Shown: piece after piece, positions 1-12,531 of the stretch
Layout: every line of letters starts with the position of its first letter
Position numbering within the stretch: the stretch's first letter is position 1
Source: Guadua angustifolia
Taxonomy: Eukaryota > Streptophyta > Magnoliopsida > Poales > Poaceae
DNA length: 64,000 nt
NCBI GenBank assembly: GCA_036346375.1
Contig: CM070517.1
Coordinates: forward strand, 12,813,161-12,877,160
Reading direction: 5' to 3'
Program-made: the position numbers and the translations under genes
Notes under the pieces: model-generated
What the model saw: only the letters and a program-made list of their open reading frames with translations
Database searches by the model: none
What the model was told of the DNA's origin: nothing

Positions 1-879
1 ATGATAGTTATTAAAACCTGTCCAGACCGGTGGTTTGACTGGAAAACAACAGTAGCGAAGATTGTTCTGGTCTGGTTCCTTTAAATGATCGATATGCCTC
101 TTGGTTCACATGTGGAGGTCAGGATTCGAACGTCTGGCCTCATGGTTCCCCCCTCGCTAGGCGAAGAGATGTGGAAACCAACTGGGCTGGGCCTTTTGTG
201 TTGTCCAGGAAGGCACTGACTTGTATATAAACCCTCAAAATTAGAACATATGCATTAAGTTTGAACTAAAATATTTATTAATAAAAGTTAAAATAGTAAA
301 ATACTGGTGTTATGTACTGCTAGTCGGACCGGTAAACTGGCAGCTGGATCGGTTTTTAGTAACTTTGGTTTTTATGCCTTGCTGTGTATGATTGATTGGT
401 GCACAGGAAAAGCTGTTCTCATTCATTGTTACTGGCTTACTGTTTGTTTCACACTTAGTTGTTGAACAAGCTTGAATGCTATATGATTTCAGAAAAAAAA
501 AGAGAACAAAAAAGCCATAATACTAGATTATGTGGATGCACGGATAAATTGCTCTTTGGTGGATGTCTATATCCCCCTTTACCATCAAACTATGAGAGGT
601 GTAACTTCTTGCACAAATAAAGTTGTAACATTTCAGAGATTAATTCTTGTAATTAATAGCACAATTCTTCATTTTATTTCACTCTCATTTCCCCTATGTT
701 TTCTTTGTACCATACACTCTATAGTAATATAGTTGAAAAATGCTTTATTTTCTAACAGGTTATTGTCATTTTATAGTTGATAAACAATATTTAAGTCATG
801 TTTTTATATCTGAATAGTCCTTTCTTTTTGAAAATCTTGCCTTTGCTTTACTAATTATAATGCGAATTTTGGTATCTAG
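1..879. other. Intron of the GIP1-like gene, with a decayed repeat
   Basis: No exon of the downstream gene could be fitted here; the stretch ends in a splice acceptor (TCTAG at 875-879). Positions 20-370 hold CCGG-rich palindromic pieces (gaccggtggtttgactgg near 25, gtcggaccggtaaactgg near 322) that look like a decayed transposon. On the minus strand around 115-135 the sequence GTTCGAATCC resembles a tRNA-type B box, so a tRNA-derived SINE is possible, but no convincing A box was found. The rest is AT-rich intron-like DNA. Confidence 0.5.
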
Positions 880-3800
880 GTATTCCAAATAAAGAGTGGA
901 AGCCAAAATCAACAAGCAAACCCACCCAAGCTGAAATTGTTAACGATGATGATGTACCTGTTACTGTAGAGTCTGTTCCCCAGTGTGTTCCAGTATCAAA
1001 TTCCACTCATAAGGAAGATATCTCTTTGAAAGTGGACAAAAGGCTCGGTGATTTGCAGTTGTCTGACAAACAGCATGTCATTATTCCGGATCACCTTCAG
1101 GTCACAGAGTCAGAAAAATATGGGCTCAGTTTCGGCAGTTTTGGTACCAGTTTTGAACAAACTGTGGGCTTTCCAAAAGATCCTGAAAGTGAGAAGAGCT
1201 CTGCACTGCCTGAATATGAATCTTCTCAGGAGGTGGATGAAAATGCGGATGAACCTGCCGCTAGGTTTGTATATTAGTTCATGCCTTTGACGTTATTGCA
1301 ATGTTATTAAGCTGTTCATTGTGTATGTTTGACTACTGTATCTTATGTTTGTTTAGTGAAAATGATGCCTGCAAATTAGTTAGTTGTGGATTGGTGGTCC
1401 TCTTCTTGCCATGAGGCGTTGCATTGTAGCATATGCTTACTGCTGTGATACTGTAGCAGACGAGCTATTGTTCAGGCAGGCCCACCTACCCATACAATCC
1501 TCCTTGAAAGTTACTTAGCCTACAAGTTATCCTTATGAGTTTGAAATGGATTGGATTGTCGAGTTTGAGTCTTTGGGGACAATTAAGTCAGCCTTATAAA
1601 ATGCTACGCGTTGTAACTTATGAGATCAAGCAAGAAGAAATGATTAGTCTGTTTTCTGATCAAAATTCAGAAGTCTTCTCTATTATCTATGGTCTATTTC
1701 TCCTTATTCTAGTATCTCGTCTTCTATAAGCCGCACCGTCCCGGCTGTCTTCTGTACAATATTTACCGTCATGGTTCATGACATACTTTTTATGAGGCAG
1801 TACAAATTTGCTTTGCAAGGGGCTGTGGGCTACCATAGCTTAGTGGTGCTACACATGTCAGGATATAAAAATAACTATTGTGGTCCTACAATTAGTTCGT
1901 GAATTAAGCGTTTCTTGCAATCAAAGCTATTTTCTGCATTGTGACTAACATTTTATCTCATTACTATGCAGTGTAGTCAGCGAGTTAGTAGCTTTCAATT
2001 GCATATATCCTTAATTTTTATTTGGTAATTGAACTGCAGTCATCAGGATGTATCCTCTACTGGTCAAATGGCAGCTGAGTCTGGTCTGCAGCAGGTGACT
2101 GTTGAAATGACAGATAATATTTCACCTGAAGAGATGGACAATTCATCCAGTACTCCTGAAGTTACAGAACTAGATCAGTCAAGGGATGCAGTGGCTTCAC
2201 ACATACCACACGATTCAGTTGTTCAAACTACTCCATCGTACTCAACATTTGCATTGGCACCACAATCGCATGGGAATCAGATTCCGTTACTAGAAACATC
2301 TGAATCTCAGGCACATGCGGTACTTCTTTGACCCATGATTTTTGTTGATGTATCATCCATTCATATTAATATGGTCTGATTTCTTTGTTAGATGTTAGTC
2401 CACACTCCACAGTACAAGGGATATTAGCCCTTTCCCTCGTTATGTCTAGCACCCTGACATGTTAGCATGCATGACTGCAAATATACTTTCATCATACTAT
2501 ATTTATTTGTAATTTGATGTATAAGATTGCATGTTGCATCATTTCACATTGCTTTACCATCTTGCTGGAAATGTTGTTCCTTAGCACACAGTAGGCTTTG
2601 TAGCCGTCTCACATTCTTAACCTTCTAAGTACATCGTAACACAAGCCACTTGTTCTGTTCCAAAGGTCTGATGATTGGGTTGTTGGCCTTGTCGCAACCT
2701 TTTATTTACGTGCTGCCCGACATAAGCTCACCAACTCCAGAATACTTTCTAACCCTCTATCCACTGAACTATCTATACATCTCTGTCAAAATGCTTCATT
2801 TCTGAAGTATAACTTAATAATTCTTTGTTTTGAGTCTAAATAAACCCTGTCAAATTACGCATGCAGTTGCAACAGCCAAATGATTTTTTTGCAAGCTATT
2901 ATGCACAACTTTACCGTCCAATTGTTGATGTTGATGGCTGTCTCTCACCATTTACTTCTCCTGGAGCTGCTGTCAAGTATGGGAACATTTCAGTTCTGCC
3001 TGCTCAAATTGCCCAGACTCAAGAGGTTTGCATCTAGACCTTTTTATTATATCTCATTATTTGGTTGCATCTCAGTGGCTGTGGCTGAGCTTGTTGATGT
3101 GGAAGCTCAGCTAATTGATGTAAATAATTTATTTGGCTGTAAATATATCGCGCACTTAGTGTTTTTTTTAAATACTACTTTTTAAAATATTTTTACAAAT
3201 ATCCTGAAAAAATTACAATATACACCTCTATTGCCTTTTCATTTGGCGTTAGAGCTTCTGCCACCAATTGAATTGTTGACAGATGTTTGTTTTGTCGCTG
3301 ATTGAATTGGCCAACAGATTGTTTTGTCGTGGATTCATTTAGTCGACAAGCTGAGGCCGTCTCACCAATTTATTTGGCCACAAAAAGCTTGTCACTAATT
3401 CATTTGGTGGCAGATCTTCTGTCGCCAATTGAATTGGTTCATTTGGCGACAGAGATGTATTTTTTTATTTTTTGGGGGGTATTTTTTGTAAAAGTATTTA
3501 AAAATGTATTATTTTTTTTTTAAAAAAAATGCACTTAGTGCACCATCATGTTTTGCATCCATTTCCTTAACAACTTTTCAGTCTCATAAAATCCATCATT
3601 TCTTTTTCATACTGTTTGCATCTTCTTTAGATTGAGTATCATTTCTTAGGTAGATTGAGTATCAATCCCACACTGGTTAGTGGATACACTACTACTCTTC
3701 CTATTTTATATCTCTTCCATATATCTCTAAGATGATGGCTGAGTGGGTACATCGTGCCTTTAAGATGATTCTGAGTGGGTACACCTTGCCTTTAAGATGA

Positions 3801-5629
3801 TTCTGTCTGCTATATTCATGCGTATTTTTGTAGTCCCTTTATATTAGGTATAGTGTATTCCCTAGCACACGATGGTATAGTGCATTGTCATCACTTGATT
3901 TGATTATTTAGGCATATTTAGGGCTAATGTGGGGTGATGCAGAATGATTTTCTTATGCCAGTTATCTTCATAAAATTATATACGTAACATTGCTGTTTAC
4001 TTGTGTATTTTACATGGTCTAGGTCTGGCAGTAGTTTGTTTTCTGGATAGGTTGATATTTTCTGTTAGACACTTTCATTTCTGTGTCCTTTATTTCAATC
4101 TAGTTCATAACTGTTTTGTTTTAGCTACCACAGGCAGTCAACTCATTGGTGCTGTCTTCATCTGGGTCCACTCCACTTGCCACCCCATCTCCTGGAGTTC
4201 TACCAAGTTCTATTGCTATTCCACAACAACCCCCTCCTGTATTCCGCCAGCCTGTAGGTGTACCCCTACCTCATTATCAACCAAGCTTTATCCCATATAA
4301 TCAGTATATATCTCCGTTCTATGTTCCACCACATGCCCTTCACCATTTCATGGGTAATCCTGCATTTCCTCAACCGCCTTCAACTGGAGGCATGTATCCA
4401 CCTGTAAGTGCATCTATTGCACCACCAGTCAAATACTCGGCCATTGCATACAAGCCTGGTGCTAACACTGGAAGCCAGACACATGCTGTAACCCCTAGTG
4501 CCTATGGAACATATGGTTCTAATCCATCAATCTATACAAATAACACACTGGTGGCAAGCGGAACTTCTACAGAGGCTGATGATGTCAATGGCTCACAGTT
4601 CAAAGAAAGTAATATCTATATTGCAGGGCAGCAGGTAAATGTTTATGCATATCTATGAACAAAAAGCTGTAGTTGTCAACTTTTATTCATTAGAAAGTTT
4701 TTCTTGAAAAATTCTATGTCATTGACAAGTTCAACAATTCAGAAAATATTTTCAGGATTATTTTAGTAGAACTACCTGTTTGGTGCTGTAGTAATTTATG
4801 GACACAGAGGTTATTTCTATATAAGGGTACTAATTGTAGATTCACTGTTAAAGTTTGCCCTTCTAATGCCTTGACACTTTAAATTTATGGCTTAGAAGCC
4901 CCAAATGTGATACAATTGCCAAATGTCAATTTGCAGTAATTTAGCACAGTGGATTGAGCTTTGTGGAAATACTTCTTGTTAGTACTACTATAAAAACATG
5001 ACAACTAGTCTCATAAACATATGCAATGGAGAATATAGTTATGGGCTTTCTTTTGTTTTTTCACATGTGCTGACTTCATTTTTTTTATTTAGTTAGTTAG
5101 AGATCATTTAATTTATTGGGTTCTCTTCAGAGTTCCAATTCAAATAAATTCACACACTTCAAGTTATGGGTTTTTTTTTCTTCGTACACCATGTCATGTT
5201 TCTTGTACTAATTGTTCATCTTACCATTGACAATGAAAACGCCAAATGTAGAACAAGTGTACCAAACTGATGGTCCATCGACTTCTTGAAATCTTTGGTA
5301 GATTTGTTTCTTACTGCTTGGTATATGGTGATCAGAGTGAAGGCTCAGCTGTCTGGATTCCTGCACCTGGACGGGATATGTCTGGTCTCCAATCCAGCAC
5401 CTTCTATGGCCTGCCTCCTCAGGGGCAGCACCTGGCATTTGCCCCTACTCAAGCTAGTCATGGTGCATACGGAGGGATGTACCACCCAGCACAGACACTG
5501 GCTGGTGCCACTGTTCATCCACTGCTCCAGCCATCGCAGACCATTGCTGGAACTGTTGAAATGGTCGGGCCACCTGCCAATGGTTATCAGCAGCCACAAC
5601 GTGCTCAGATGAATTGGGGTAATTATTGA
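880..5629 (+). CDS. GBF-interacting protein 1-like (GIP1-like), C-terminal five exons
   Basis: Partial gene entering from the left edge. Exons that join in frame are 880-1264, 2040-2319, 2867-3025, 4125-4634 (4134 is an alternative acceptor) and 5336-5629, ending in TGA. They give about 540 C-terminal residues. Recognition rests on the motif VIIPDHLQVTESEKYGLSFG in the first exon, which matches the conserved middle of plant GIP1-like proteins, followed by a Ser/Thr-rich stretch, then a Pro/Gln/Tyr/Gly-rich tail (PSFIPYNQYISPFYVPPHAL) ending RAQMNWGNY. The family's N-terminal DUF1296 domain lies outside the window. Family knowledge: GIP1 binds G-box bZIP factors and aids their DNA binding in the nucleus; the tail here is disordered and prion-like in composition. 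All exons are open, splice sites are GT/AG, and phases agree, so the gene looks functional. The family call is firm, while the exact function of this paralogue is not. Confidence 0.82.
3162..3530. mobile_element. Mutator-like MITE (369 bp) in an intron of the GIP1-like gene
   Basis: The ten-base direct repeat GCACTTAGTG flanks it at 3152-3161 and 3531-3540, the 9-11 bp target duplication expected of Mutator-like elements. The ends are AT-rich inverted repeats of about 45 bp (TTTAAATAC...ATTTTTACAAAT). The middle carries repeated GGCGACAG/CTGTCGCC motifs. The same end type and the same GGCGACAG motifs occur at the left end of the large element at 53361, so this may be a deletion derivative of that family. 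Confidence 0.78.
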
Positions 5630-6260
5630 CTACAGGTAGTGTTTCTCGCGAGTAGCCACCATAGGATGAAAAAGAGCAGTTATTTGTTGGATACCTAAGT
5701 GTTGGTAAAGGAAGTTTTTGAGTTCTGAGCATAGTGGGGCCTGATCAAGAGTGTATATATCAAGAAGCATGGGTGATCTTCAGGGAAGGGTTGCAGATTC
5801 CCAGATGGACTAGTGTTTCACTGTGGTTTGATTTGTAGCAGGAATTGACCATTTAGACGAGGGGGTCTGTGCAGGTTCCGTTCTTTTGCCTTGCTCCCCT
5901 TCATTTTAAGTTTGCTGCAAGAAAGCGCGGGATTCTTCTCTCTGAGGTTATAGATACTTTGGACTTTGCAGTCATGAAAGTGAGCTTGTGGGATTTTCAT
6001 TCTTTCCGCTGCTTTACATGTAAAGTAAATTTTGGTGCTACCGATAACATGTCTGTACTGTTGTACTCTGATGTAATACGAACAGCGGTACAAATCAACC
6101 CGCAGTTGCAGCGAATAAGTCTTATGTCCTCTCCGGCGTACTCTGGTTTACCGTAATATTCTGAGCCAACGGAAGGGAAAAAAATAACTTGCTGATCGTT
6201 TGAGCCTTGCGGTATGCTACATAGTGCTACATTGAAGGCAGTTGCGTTTTGCAAATGGTA
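5630..6260 (+). other. Probable 3' UTR of the GIP1-like gene
   Basis: GC content stays moderate and transposon-like features are absent for about 600 bp after the stop codon, as in a 3' UTR. No unambiguous poly(A) signal decides the end. AT-rich intergenic DNA starts near 6300. Confidence 0.45.
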
Positions 6261-8109
6261 AAACCGGAGAAAAATGCATGTGTAACATTGGTGCTATGGG
6301 TGGAAATCGAGCTAAGTTCTCATTTTTTGAGTTTTTTTTTTTAAATTGACACAGTTTGATTTAATACTACTTTATTTATAGTTTTAGTTTTGAAGTACTT
6401 TTACAATTGAGGCAAAGAGCTGAGCCAGACTAAATCTAATTTTATTTAAAATTGACTCATTGCAATGTTTAACCAATAAATAAGTATAATTGAAGCAATT
6501 TTAAATTGAGTTAAGGTGCTCTACTAATGAGCTTTTTTTTTCATTTTTTTTACAAGCCCTAACTGGTGCTCACGTGTGTTTGGCTTGTGAAGAAAATAGG
6601 AGATTGTCAAATTCATATCGTTAGTATGTTAATTCTATCCAGGATAAAAAAAACAGTGGTAACGTGGATTGATATAAGAAATCACTACAAAAATTTAAAT
6701 TTAGGCTTATAATTTTTAATTTAAAAATGTGTATAAGCTAATGATTAATGAAGATAAATCAGACTGAAGTAGGCAATGGGATGGTTGCTTTTTTATTCCT
6801 TGGAGTATTTTACACCCTTCAATTTTCCAAAAAGTACATTTAACACTCTTAACTAAAAAATTGGATATTTAGCACACTACATTTACAACACCAGGTCAAT
6901 TTACACTGTAAGATGGTTTTGCTGACATGGATGGTGATTTATGTGGTTTTTACTATGTTGGTAGCTATGTCATTGATTTTTGCTAATGTAGATCCAAATA
7001 AAAGAAGAAATGACGATGATAAGAAGAAATAAAATGTATATAAAGAGGAGTGAGAAAGAGGTTGATGACGTGATATCTTTGAATTAGATCTAAGTGCAAT
7101 CCAAATCATCATAACCATACACCAAAACCGCCTTAAGGGTGTAAATTGATCCGGTTTTGTAAGTTTGTAGGGTTAAATAACTGTTTTTGTAGTTGAGAGT
7201 ATTAAATAAATTTTTTTATAAAGTTGAGAAGTGTAAAATGTAATTATTCCTTACTTTATTAGTCCATCGCTTCGTCAGTATTTGATTATTTTATGGATTT
7301 TGATAAACATCACTTGGATGTTTTCTTACATAAAAAACACCTAAATTATGAAGCGTTGGATCTACTTTGCGATCCGTAAACCATGAAAGGATGTGGGATT
7401 GTGTTTTGATGAAAGGTTTGATACTTTGATCTAAAGGTCCAAAATTTGGATGTTTTAAGAAACAAAACATCTGGATTATTTTATTCTATATTTTTATTTG
7501 GCTTATTGAATATTTGTTATATATGCAATACATGTGCCAAATAATATTTGTTTATTTGTATAAAGTAAATTTATTGTTGTCTTAGCAGTAACGGGCTACA
7601 CATTCAAAATTTCAGATGGTGCCGTTCGGTCGGTGTAAAACTGGTAACAATTAGTAACCAGCATCAACTGAGGTCCGGTATTGAATCGTTGATCCCAACT
7701 TCATGAGGAATGAAGACAGTCCAATTCGAGGTCCGCTATCCCAACTACATGCGGAGATGAAGACAATCCAATTTCATGTCAATCAAAGCTATAGAATTCT
7801 ATCTTTCTTTCCTTTTTTTTTTTTTTGCTTTTTTTGCTTTTTATGCTATTGTTTTCACTTTTCTGTGATGTATCTGTTCATATCTTTCGTATCAATTTAG
7901 GCCCTCTTGGAAATACAGGAATTTCATCTAATTGCAGTGCAAAATAAACTATTTCGTCTAAAATTTCTATGTGGGGGACTAAGGATTAAAAAAAGGGACA
8001 TGAAAAATGATCAGACCTCCATGTGCTTCGTGACATTTTTAATCAAGTACATTTGCATGAACTCTAGCGACCACCACTTTGCGAGCCCTTATAGCTAGTC
8101 GGCGTCATA
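6261..8109. other. Intergenic, AT-rich, with one possible MITE at about 6804-7236
   Basis: No coding sequence is supported. The ends of 6804-7236 read ATTTTACACCCTTCAA and, in reverse complement, ATTTTACACTTCTCAA, so a roughly 430-bp inverted-repeat element is likely, although no clean target duplication was found. The open stretches near 7703-8098 are low-complexity T-rich and not gene-like. Confidence 0.4.
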
Positions 8110-8518
8110 GGGGTTGTTTAGGGCTGTGCTTGAGTTGCGCTTCAACTTTGGACAAAAAGTCGTCCTCCTAAACAGCATGGCTGCAAAGCAGCTGGGAAGT
8201 TAAGTCATAATAAAAGCACCCCTAAAAGCTACTACCGCTGGGAAGAGCTTTTCAGTTATGGCTTCGCTTGATCACTCTCTAACCTCCAACGCCCAGCCTC
8301 GCCGTTTCTGTGTCACCTCCCCGCTCGACCGCCGCTGTGCTTCGCTAGATTGCTGCCTCCTCGCTAGGTTGCCCCCTGAAAAGCTACAGAAGTAACAGCC
8401 AGTTTGTCAAACAGCATAACAATAATAAGAAAAGCCATAGCTGTCAGCTAAAACTGCTTTACAGTCTAGCAAGCCAACAATAGTTTTTCAACCTAAGCAC
8501 AGCCCTCTAAACAGGTCC
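8110..8518. mobile_element. MITE with GGGGTTGTTTAGGGCTGTGC ends
   Basis: The left end, GGGGTTGTTTAGGGCTGTGC, and the reverse complement of the right end, GGACCTGTTTAGAGGGCTGT, form imperfect terminal inverted repeats. The trinucleotide ATA lies on both sides (8107-8109 and 8519-8521), compatible with a 3-bp PIF/Harbinger-type duplication. The interior has no coding capacity. Confidence 0.62.
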
Positions 8519-8715
8519 ATAGTCTTGCGTTGTCGCTAGGGCACCGTTGGTGCAAATGACAAAGTTGACCATGGCTATTTGACAGCCAGTTCAGCAGCAC
8601 GCGGCGACGAGCTGGCTTTAAGGGAGGCATGGTGCGACGGTGAGGCATCAACACAGGCAGTTGCTAAAGGGATGGTGGACAATCTAATGCACATTGAGAA
8701 TGCGATTGAAAGCAC

Positions 8716-8750
<35 letters not shown>
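8716..8750. repeat. (TAA)n microsatellite
   Basis: A pure AAT/TAA run of about a dozen units. Confidence 0.9.
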
Positions 8751-8960
8751 TTTATGTTAACAAAAATATATCCATAATGTTCGACATGCTCTTCTGTTTT
8801 TCCAAGCAGAAGAAATCTCGTTTTGGAATTTCCAAAAGCCTACACTGAAATGAACCAATAGAAAGCTCCTGCCACTCGTTTTACAAAAGAAGGCAAAAGA
8901 GGAGCACCGCAGCAGAGCGAGGTGGTGTGAATCCAGCTGTTAAAGACGGAGAAGCAAAAC

Positions 8961-9780
8961 GTGCCAAAAAACCGCATCACCTCTCCTCCGCCACCACTGA
9001 TTGAGCCGGCAGTGGCGGCGATCTCCATCCTTACCGACGGCGCCCTCCGTGACATCCTCCTCCTCTGCCTGAATCCCGTCAACCACCTCTGCGCCACCCT
9101 TGCCCGCCACTACTGGCACCGCTTGGCCTCCCTTTGCCTCCCCTCCTCCACTTCCTTGCTCAGCTACTTCTTCCACCCCATCCCGGCCCCCGCGCCACCG
9201 CTCATCCCGCATGCCTGCCAGCTCCACTCCCCGGCTGTCTTCCTCCCCCTCGACGCCAACACCTCCTCCACCTCCCTGCGCATCTCCCTCACCTTCGCCC
9301 CCAGCGCATCCAGCTGTGCCCTCTTCACCTCCCACCTCAGCCTCTTCCTCCTCCTCCTCCCGTGCCCGCTCCCCAGCAAGATTCTCCTGCGCCTCCTCGT
9401 CTGCTATACCGCGTCCCGCTGCCACTCGTTGGTTCCCCCGTTGCCGCCCGACACGTTGCCAGACGACTACTGCGCAGCGCTCCTCTCCCACACGCATCCC
9501 AATAGGCTCTACTTCGAGGCCATCTGCTTCACCGTCGACGACGAGTGCCCCTGTGCTTGGGTTGCATCCTTCAGCGTCGGCTAGTGTCATTGGCGCGCGC
9601 TCCCACAGTCTGAGGAGGTCAAGATCGAGTTCGACCCCTACTGGCCGGAGCGCCGCTGCGTGCACGCCACCGGGAGCATCTATTGACACATCTGCAACTC
9701 CGCCCACCTGCTCACTGGAGTTCTCCTTCCTCCACGCGTCGGCCGAACTGGTGGACCACCACCACAAGTACCGCTTAACT
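8961..9780 (+). pseudogene. F-box protein pseudogene, intronless and truncated
   Basis: The frame starting MPKNRITSPPPP reads through a degraded F-box (ILTDGALRDILLLCLNPVNH, residues about 20-40), then a grass-type F-box associated region with LLSYFFHPIP, CHSLVPPLPPDTLPDDY and NRLYFEAICFTVDDE. The match is to the large grass family of single-exon F-box proteins, which act as substrate adaptors of SCF ubiquitin ligases. It is broken. A TAG (9582-9584) interrupts the family motif before CHWRALPQSEEVKIEFDPYW, a TGA replaces the expected Trp in the IYWHICN-like motif, and the frame shifts before FSFLHASAELVDHHHKYR. The reading then ends at the LTR boundary near 9784, so the rest was lost or displaced. 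GC content is far above that of the flanks, as usual for these genes. Confidence 0.75.
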
Positions 9781-10276
9781 TAGTGCTTAACAAATGACAA
9801 ACCTCTAATATTATTATATTGCTATGAGACTAACATGTTTGTTGCCAAGTTGAGTATTAGTCTTATCTATTTAGAGAAAAATCAAGTGGGATGGGTAAGC
9901 AAAGATAAGGTATGCAATCTCGGTATCCCTTCTATATTTGTTACTGCATTCCTCTTGTGCAAATGCATAGTGAACTCCAAGTAGCATGTTGATTATATAT
10001 ATACACATTGGTTCATGTCATATTTAGTTGTGCATATATATTCATTTGAGTTCATCATGTGCTTTGCTTTTAGTATGCATGTATTAACTAGAATTAAACT
10101 TCACATTGCTATAGATTGACTTGGTGCATGCATGTCTTAGTTGTGTATCTTCTCATGCACTTCTCTTAGTGAAGTTTAATCTAGAGTTGGATCACATATT
10201 TACTCTTATTCCAAATATTATTTGCACATGTACAATTTGTGTATATTCTATCATGTGCTTCATTTAAATAAAGACT

Positions 10277-10446
10277 GTGATCCTTGCCATTATTTAATTG
10301 ATTCATCATATTGGCAATTATCTCTTTAGTACATATAGATCAATTACATATTCATCATGATGTGATCCTTGCCATTATTTAATTGATTCATCATATTGGT
10401 AATTATCTCTTTAGTACATATAGATCAATTACATATTCATCATGAT
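10277..10446. repeat. Two tandem copies of an 85-bp unit
   Basis: GTGATCCTTGCCATTATTTA begins at 10277 and again at 10362, and the copies stay nearly identical through TTCATCATGAT. The duplication is recent and lies inside the LTR. Confidence 0.9.
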
Positions 10447-11201
10447 GTACTTAGTAGAGAATATTTCATATGTTAAGTGTTTACATTTATATTGTGTCTC
10501 TTTATATGAAACACTTGTGGTACTTAATTGCTCACAAATATTAATTTATTCATATCTATTGAGCTTTTGGGACTAATGCTTTTCATAAGTGGTTAGGAAA
10601 GAATTAGGTCCCGTGTGTGCATGATGATCAAGGTATCTTGGAGGATGACCGTTAAGCCGAGGTCAACAAGACGGCGGTGTCACCAAGAGTTGAGAACTAG
10701 ATCAAGATCGACTTGGCGTGGAGATTATCGGAGAGGATGATAAAGTCAAGGTTAATAGGATGAGAGTCTCATGAGGTGAATCGAGTCAAGTTGGACAAGG
10801 CGAAGATGTCATCAACTATATGGTGAAAGTCTTCATGCACCGGCATTAAGAAAGAAGACGACAAGTGACTATTTCTAGACTTGTATTATCTTTGATTTAA
10901 TTTGAGTCTAAGGATTGCTGTACTATTAAGAGGGATGCGACGTCGAATGACTTTTAGATGTGTCAAGTGCTCAAGTGATCCATCCTTGTGAAACTTAGAG
11001 AGAGAGTGGTGTTGGTGGTGCCAGAAAGTGAGAGTTGTAGGTCTCTCTTGGATTCTTTATGAAATCTGTATTTATACTTTGAGATTTGGGTAGTGATACC
11101 TTATTAGTTGCGTAGCCCTCGTTCTTAGCTTTCCGTAGAGTCCAAAATCACTGAAATCGGAGTCCGGAGTCAAAAGTTATGCTTGTTTTCGTCGGGCTGC
11201 T

Positions 11202-11385
11202 CAGTCCAATCCGGAGTATCCGGATTGAGTCCGGAGTATCCGGGTTCGTCCTCTCGGTTAGGTCAATCCGGAGTATCCGGGTAGAGTCCAGAGTATCCGG
11301 GTTGAGTCTGGAGTATCCGGTTTAGTCCTCTCGGTTAGGTCAATCCGGAGTATCCAGGTTGCGTCCAGAGTATCCGGGTTTTGCG
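11202..11385. repeat. CGGAGTATCCGG motif cluster in the LTR
   Basis: About eight copies of (C)CGGAGTATCC(GG), or the variant CAGAGTATCCGG, are separated by GGTTGAGTC or TCCTCTCGGTTAGGTCAAT spacers. The core is semi-palindromic (CCGGAGTATCCGG). Related CCGG pairs recur at 12355-12440. A cluster of CCGG palindromes is known in Sirevirus LTR regulatory regions. Confidence 0.8.
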
Positions 11386-12050
11386 CAGTCTCAACGGCTA
11401 GTTTTTGGGGACCTCTATTTAAAGCCCCCTCCTTCCCATCTTCAAAGTGGCCGTTACTCCACTGGTTTGAGGGGTTATCCTCTTGTTCTTGAGCCCCCAA
11501 AACACCTCTTTACCCTTAGATCTAAGTGATCCCCTTTGTGAGAAGGGTAGGGAAGAGTTTGAGGAGTGAGGTGTTAGATTGAGTGTGATTTGAGTTGTTG
11601 AGCACTTGATTTCATCTCCAAGCTTGTTCTTCGTGAGCATTTGTTACTCTTGGAGGTTGAGGACTCCTAGACGGCTAGGAGGTCGCCTACGAGCCACCGG
11701 AGCTTTGTGTGGTTGGCCGTGGGAAGTTTGTGAAGGCCGATTCCGCCTCCGTAAGGGAAGGAATCAAAGAAGTGAAGACCGCCGAGTGCATTTGTGCAAC
11801 ATCGGGAGGAAGAGGGTTGAAAGAGACCCCGGCTCAAGTGTGACCAAGCCGCCTCAACGGAGACGTAGGATCCCCTCAAGGATCCAAACTTCTGGTGAAA
11901 AATCAACGTCTTCATGTTTGCTTCTTACTCTTGCTTTAGTATTTGATTTTGAATCTTGAAATTGCCCGATGTACTTTTCTAGTGAGTTTTCTGCTAGATC
12001 TCTATTTGCTTCAAGTATTCTAGGCTAACTAGTTTAATTTGGTGTAGTTA

Positions 12051-12277
12051 GGCCCTGTTTGGGAGAGCTCCAGATCCCAGCTCCAGCTCAGAGCTGAAAC
12101 TTATAGGCTAAAATAAAGTGAATTAAGTTTATATTTTTAGTCTAAAATGTAAACAAGATGATCTACCTGAACACTCTTAATGTACCCACAGCTCTCCACA
12201 AACTTCTGGAGCTGGAAATACCCTGCTCCACCAACTCCACAGATTTTGGTAGAGTTGGAGCTGTCCCAAACACCCCC
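12051..12277. mobile_element. Tourist-like MITE (227 bp) nested in the LTR
   Basis: TTA flanks both ends (12048-12050 and 12278-12280), the target duplication of PIF/Harbinger elements. The ends are GGCCCTGTTTGGGA and, in reverse complement, GGGGGTGTTTGGGA. The interior is repeated AGCTCCAG/CTGGAGCT with no coding capacity. Confidence 0.82.
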
Positions 12278-12531
12278 TTAATATCCCCCATATAGCCTAG
12301 ATTTCTTTTGCGAACTGTGCGCTCTGGAGCATTCGGAATATCCGAATAGAACCCCGGATACTCCAGATAACTCGAACTATCCGGATATAACCTCGGACTA
12401 TCCGAACTACTCGGACAGTCCGAAGTATTATTCAGACATTCCGAACTGTCTGTATTCCGCTGCAATTTAGTTTTAATTTTTTTAATTCGCCTATTCACCC
12501 CCCTCTAGGCGACATCCCCTCCCTTTCGGAC

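Larger units (their letters stand above)
9784..12531 (+). mobile_element. Sirevirus-like (copia) LTR, + orientation
   Basis: The left part shares the text GAGACTAACATGTTTGTT with the LTR at 58968-62318 read on its minus strand. The right end carries CCTATTCACCCCCCTCTAGG (12491-12510), the near-terminal motif also present in the LTRs at 58968 (inverted, 59040-59058) and 18230 (inverted). Between them lie GAGTATCCGG repeats and a run of short remnant frames. The left boundary (TG at 9784) and right boundary (CTTTCGGACA, about 12531) are estimates; no target-site duplication was found. No gag-pol coding follows, so this is probably a solo or broken LTR. Confidence 0.58.

Noticed and set aside
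110..200. tRNA-like B box on the minus strand
   Set aside because: No matching A box at proper spacing and no cloverleaf; not called as tRNA or as a confident SINE.
9100..9783. 227-residue Ser/Pro-rich frame and the 275-residue antisense frame over the F-box pseudogene
   Set aside because: They are shadow frames of GC-rich coding DNA; only the frame starting at 8961 shows family motifs, apart from its short 3' continuation.
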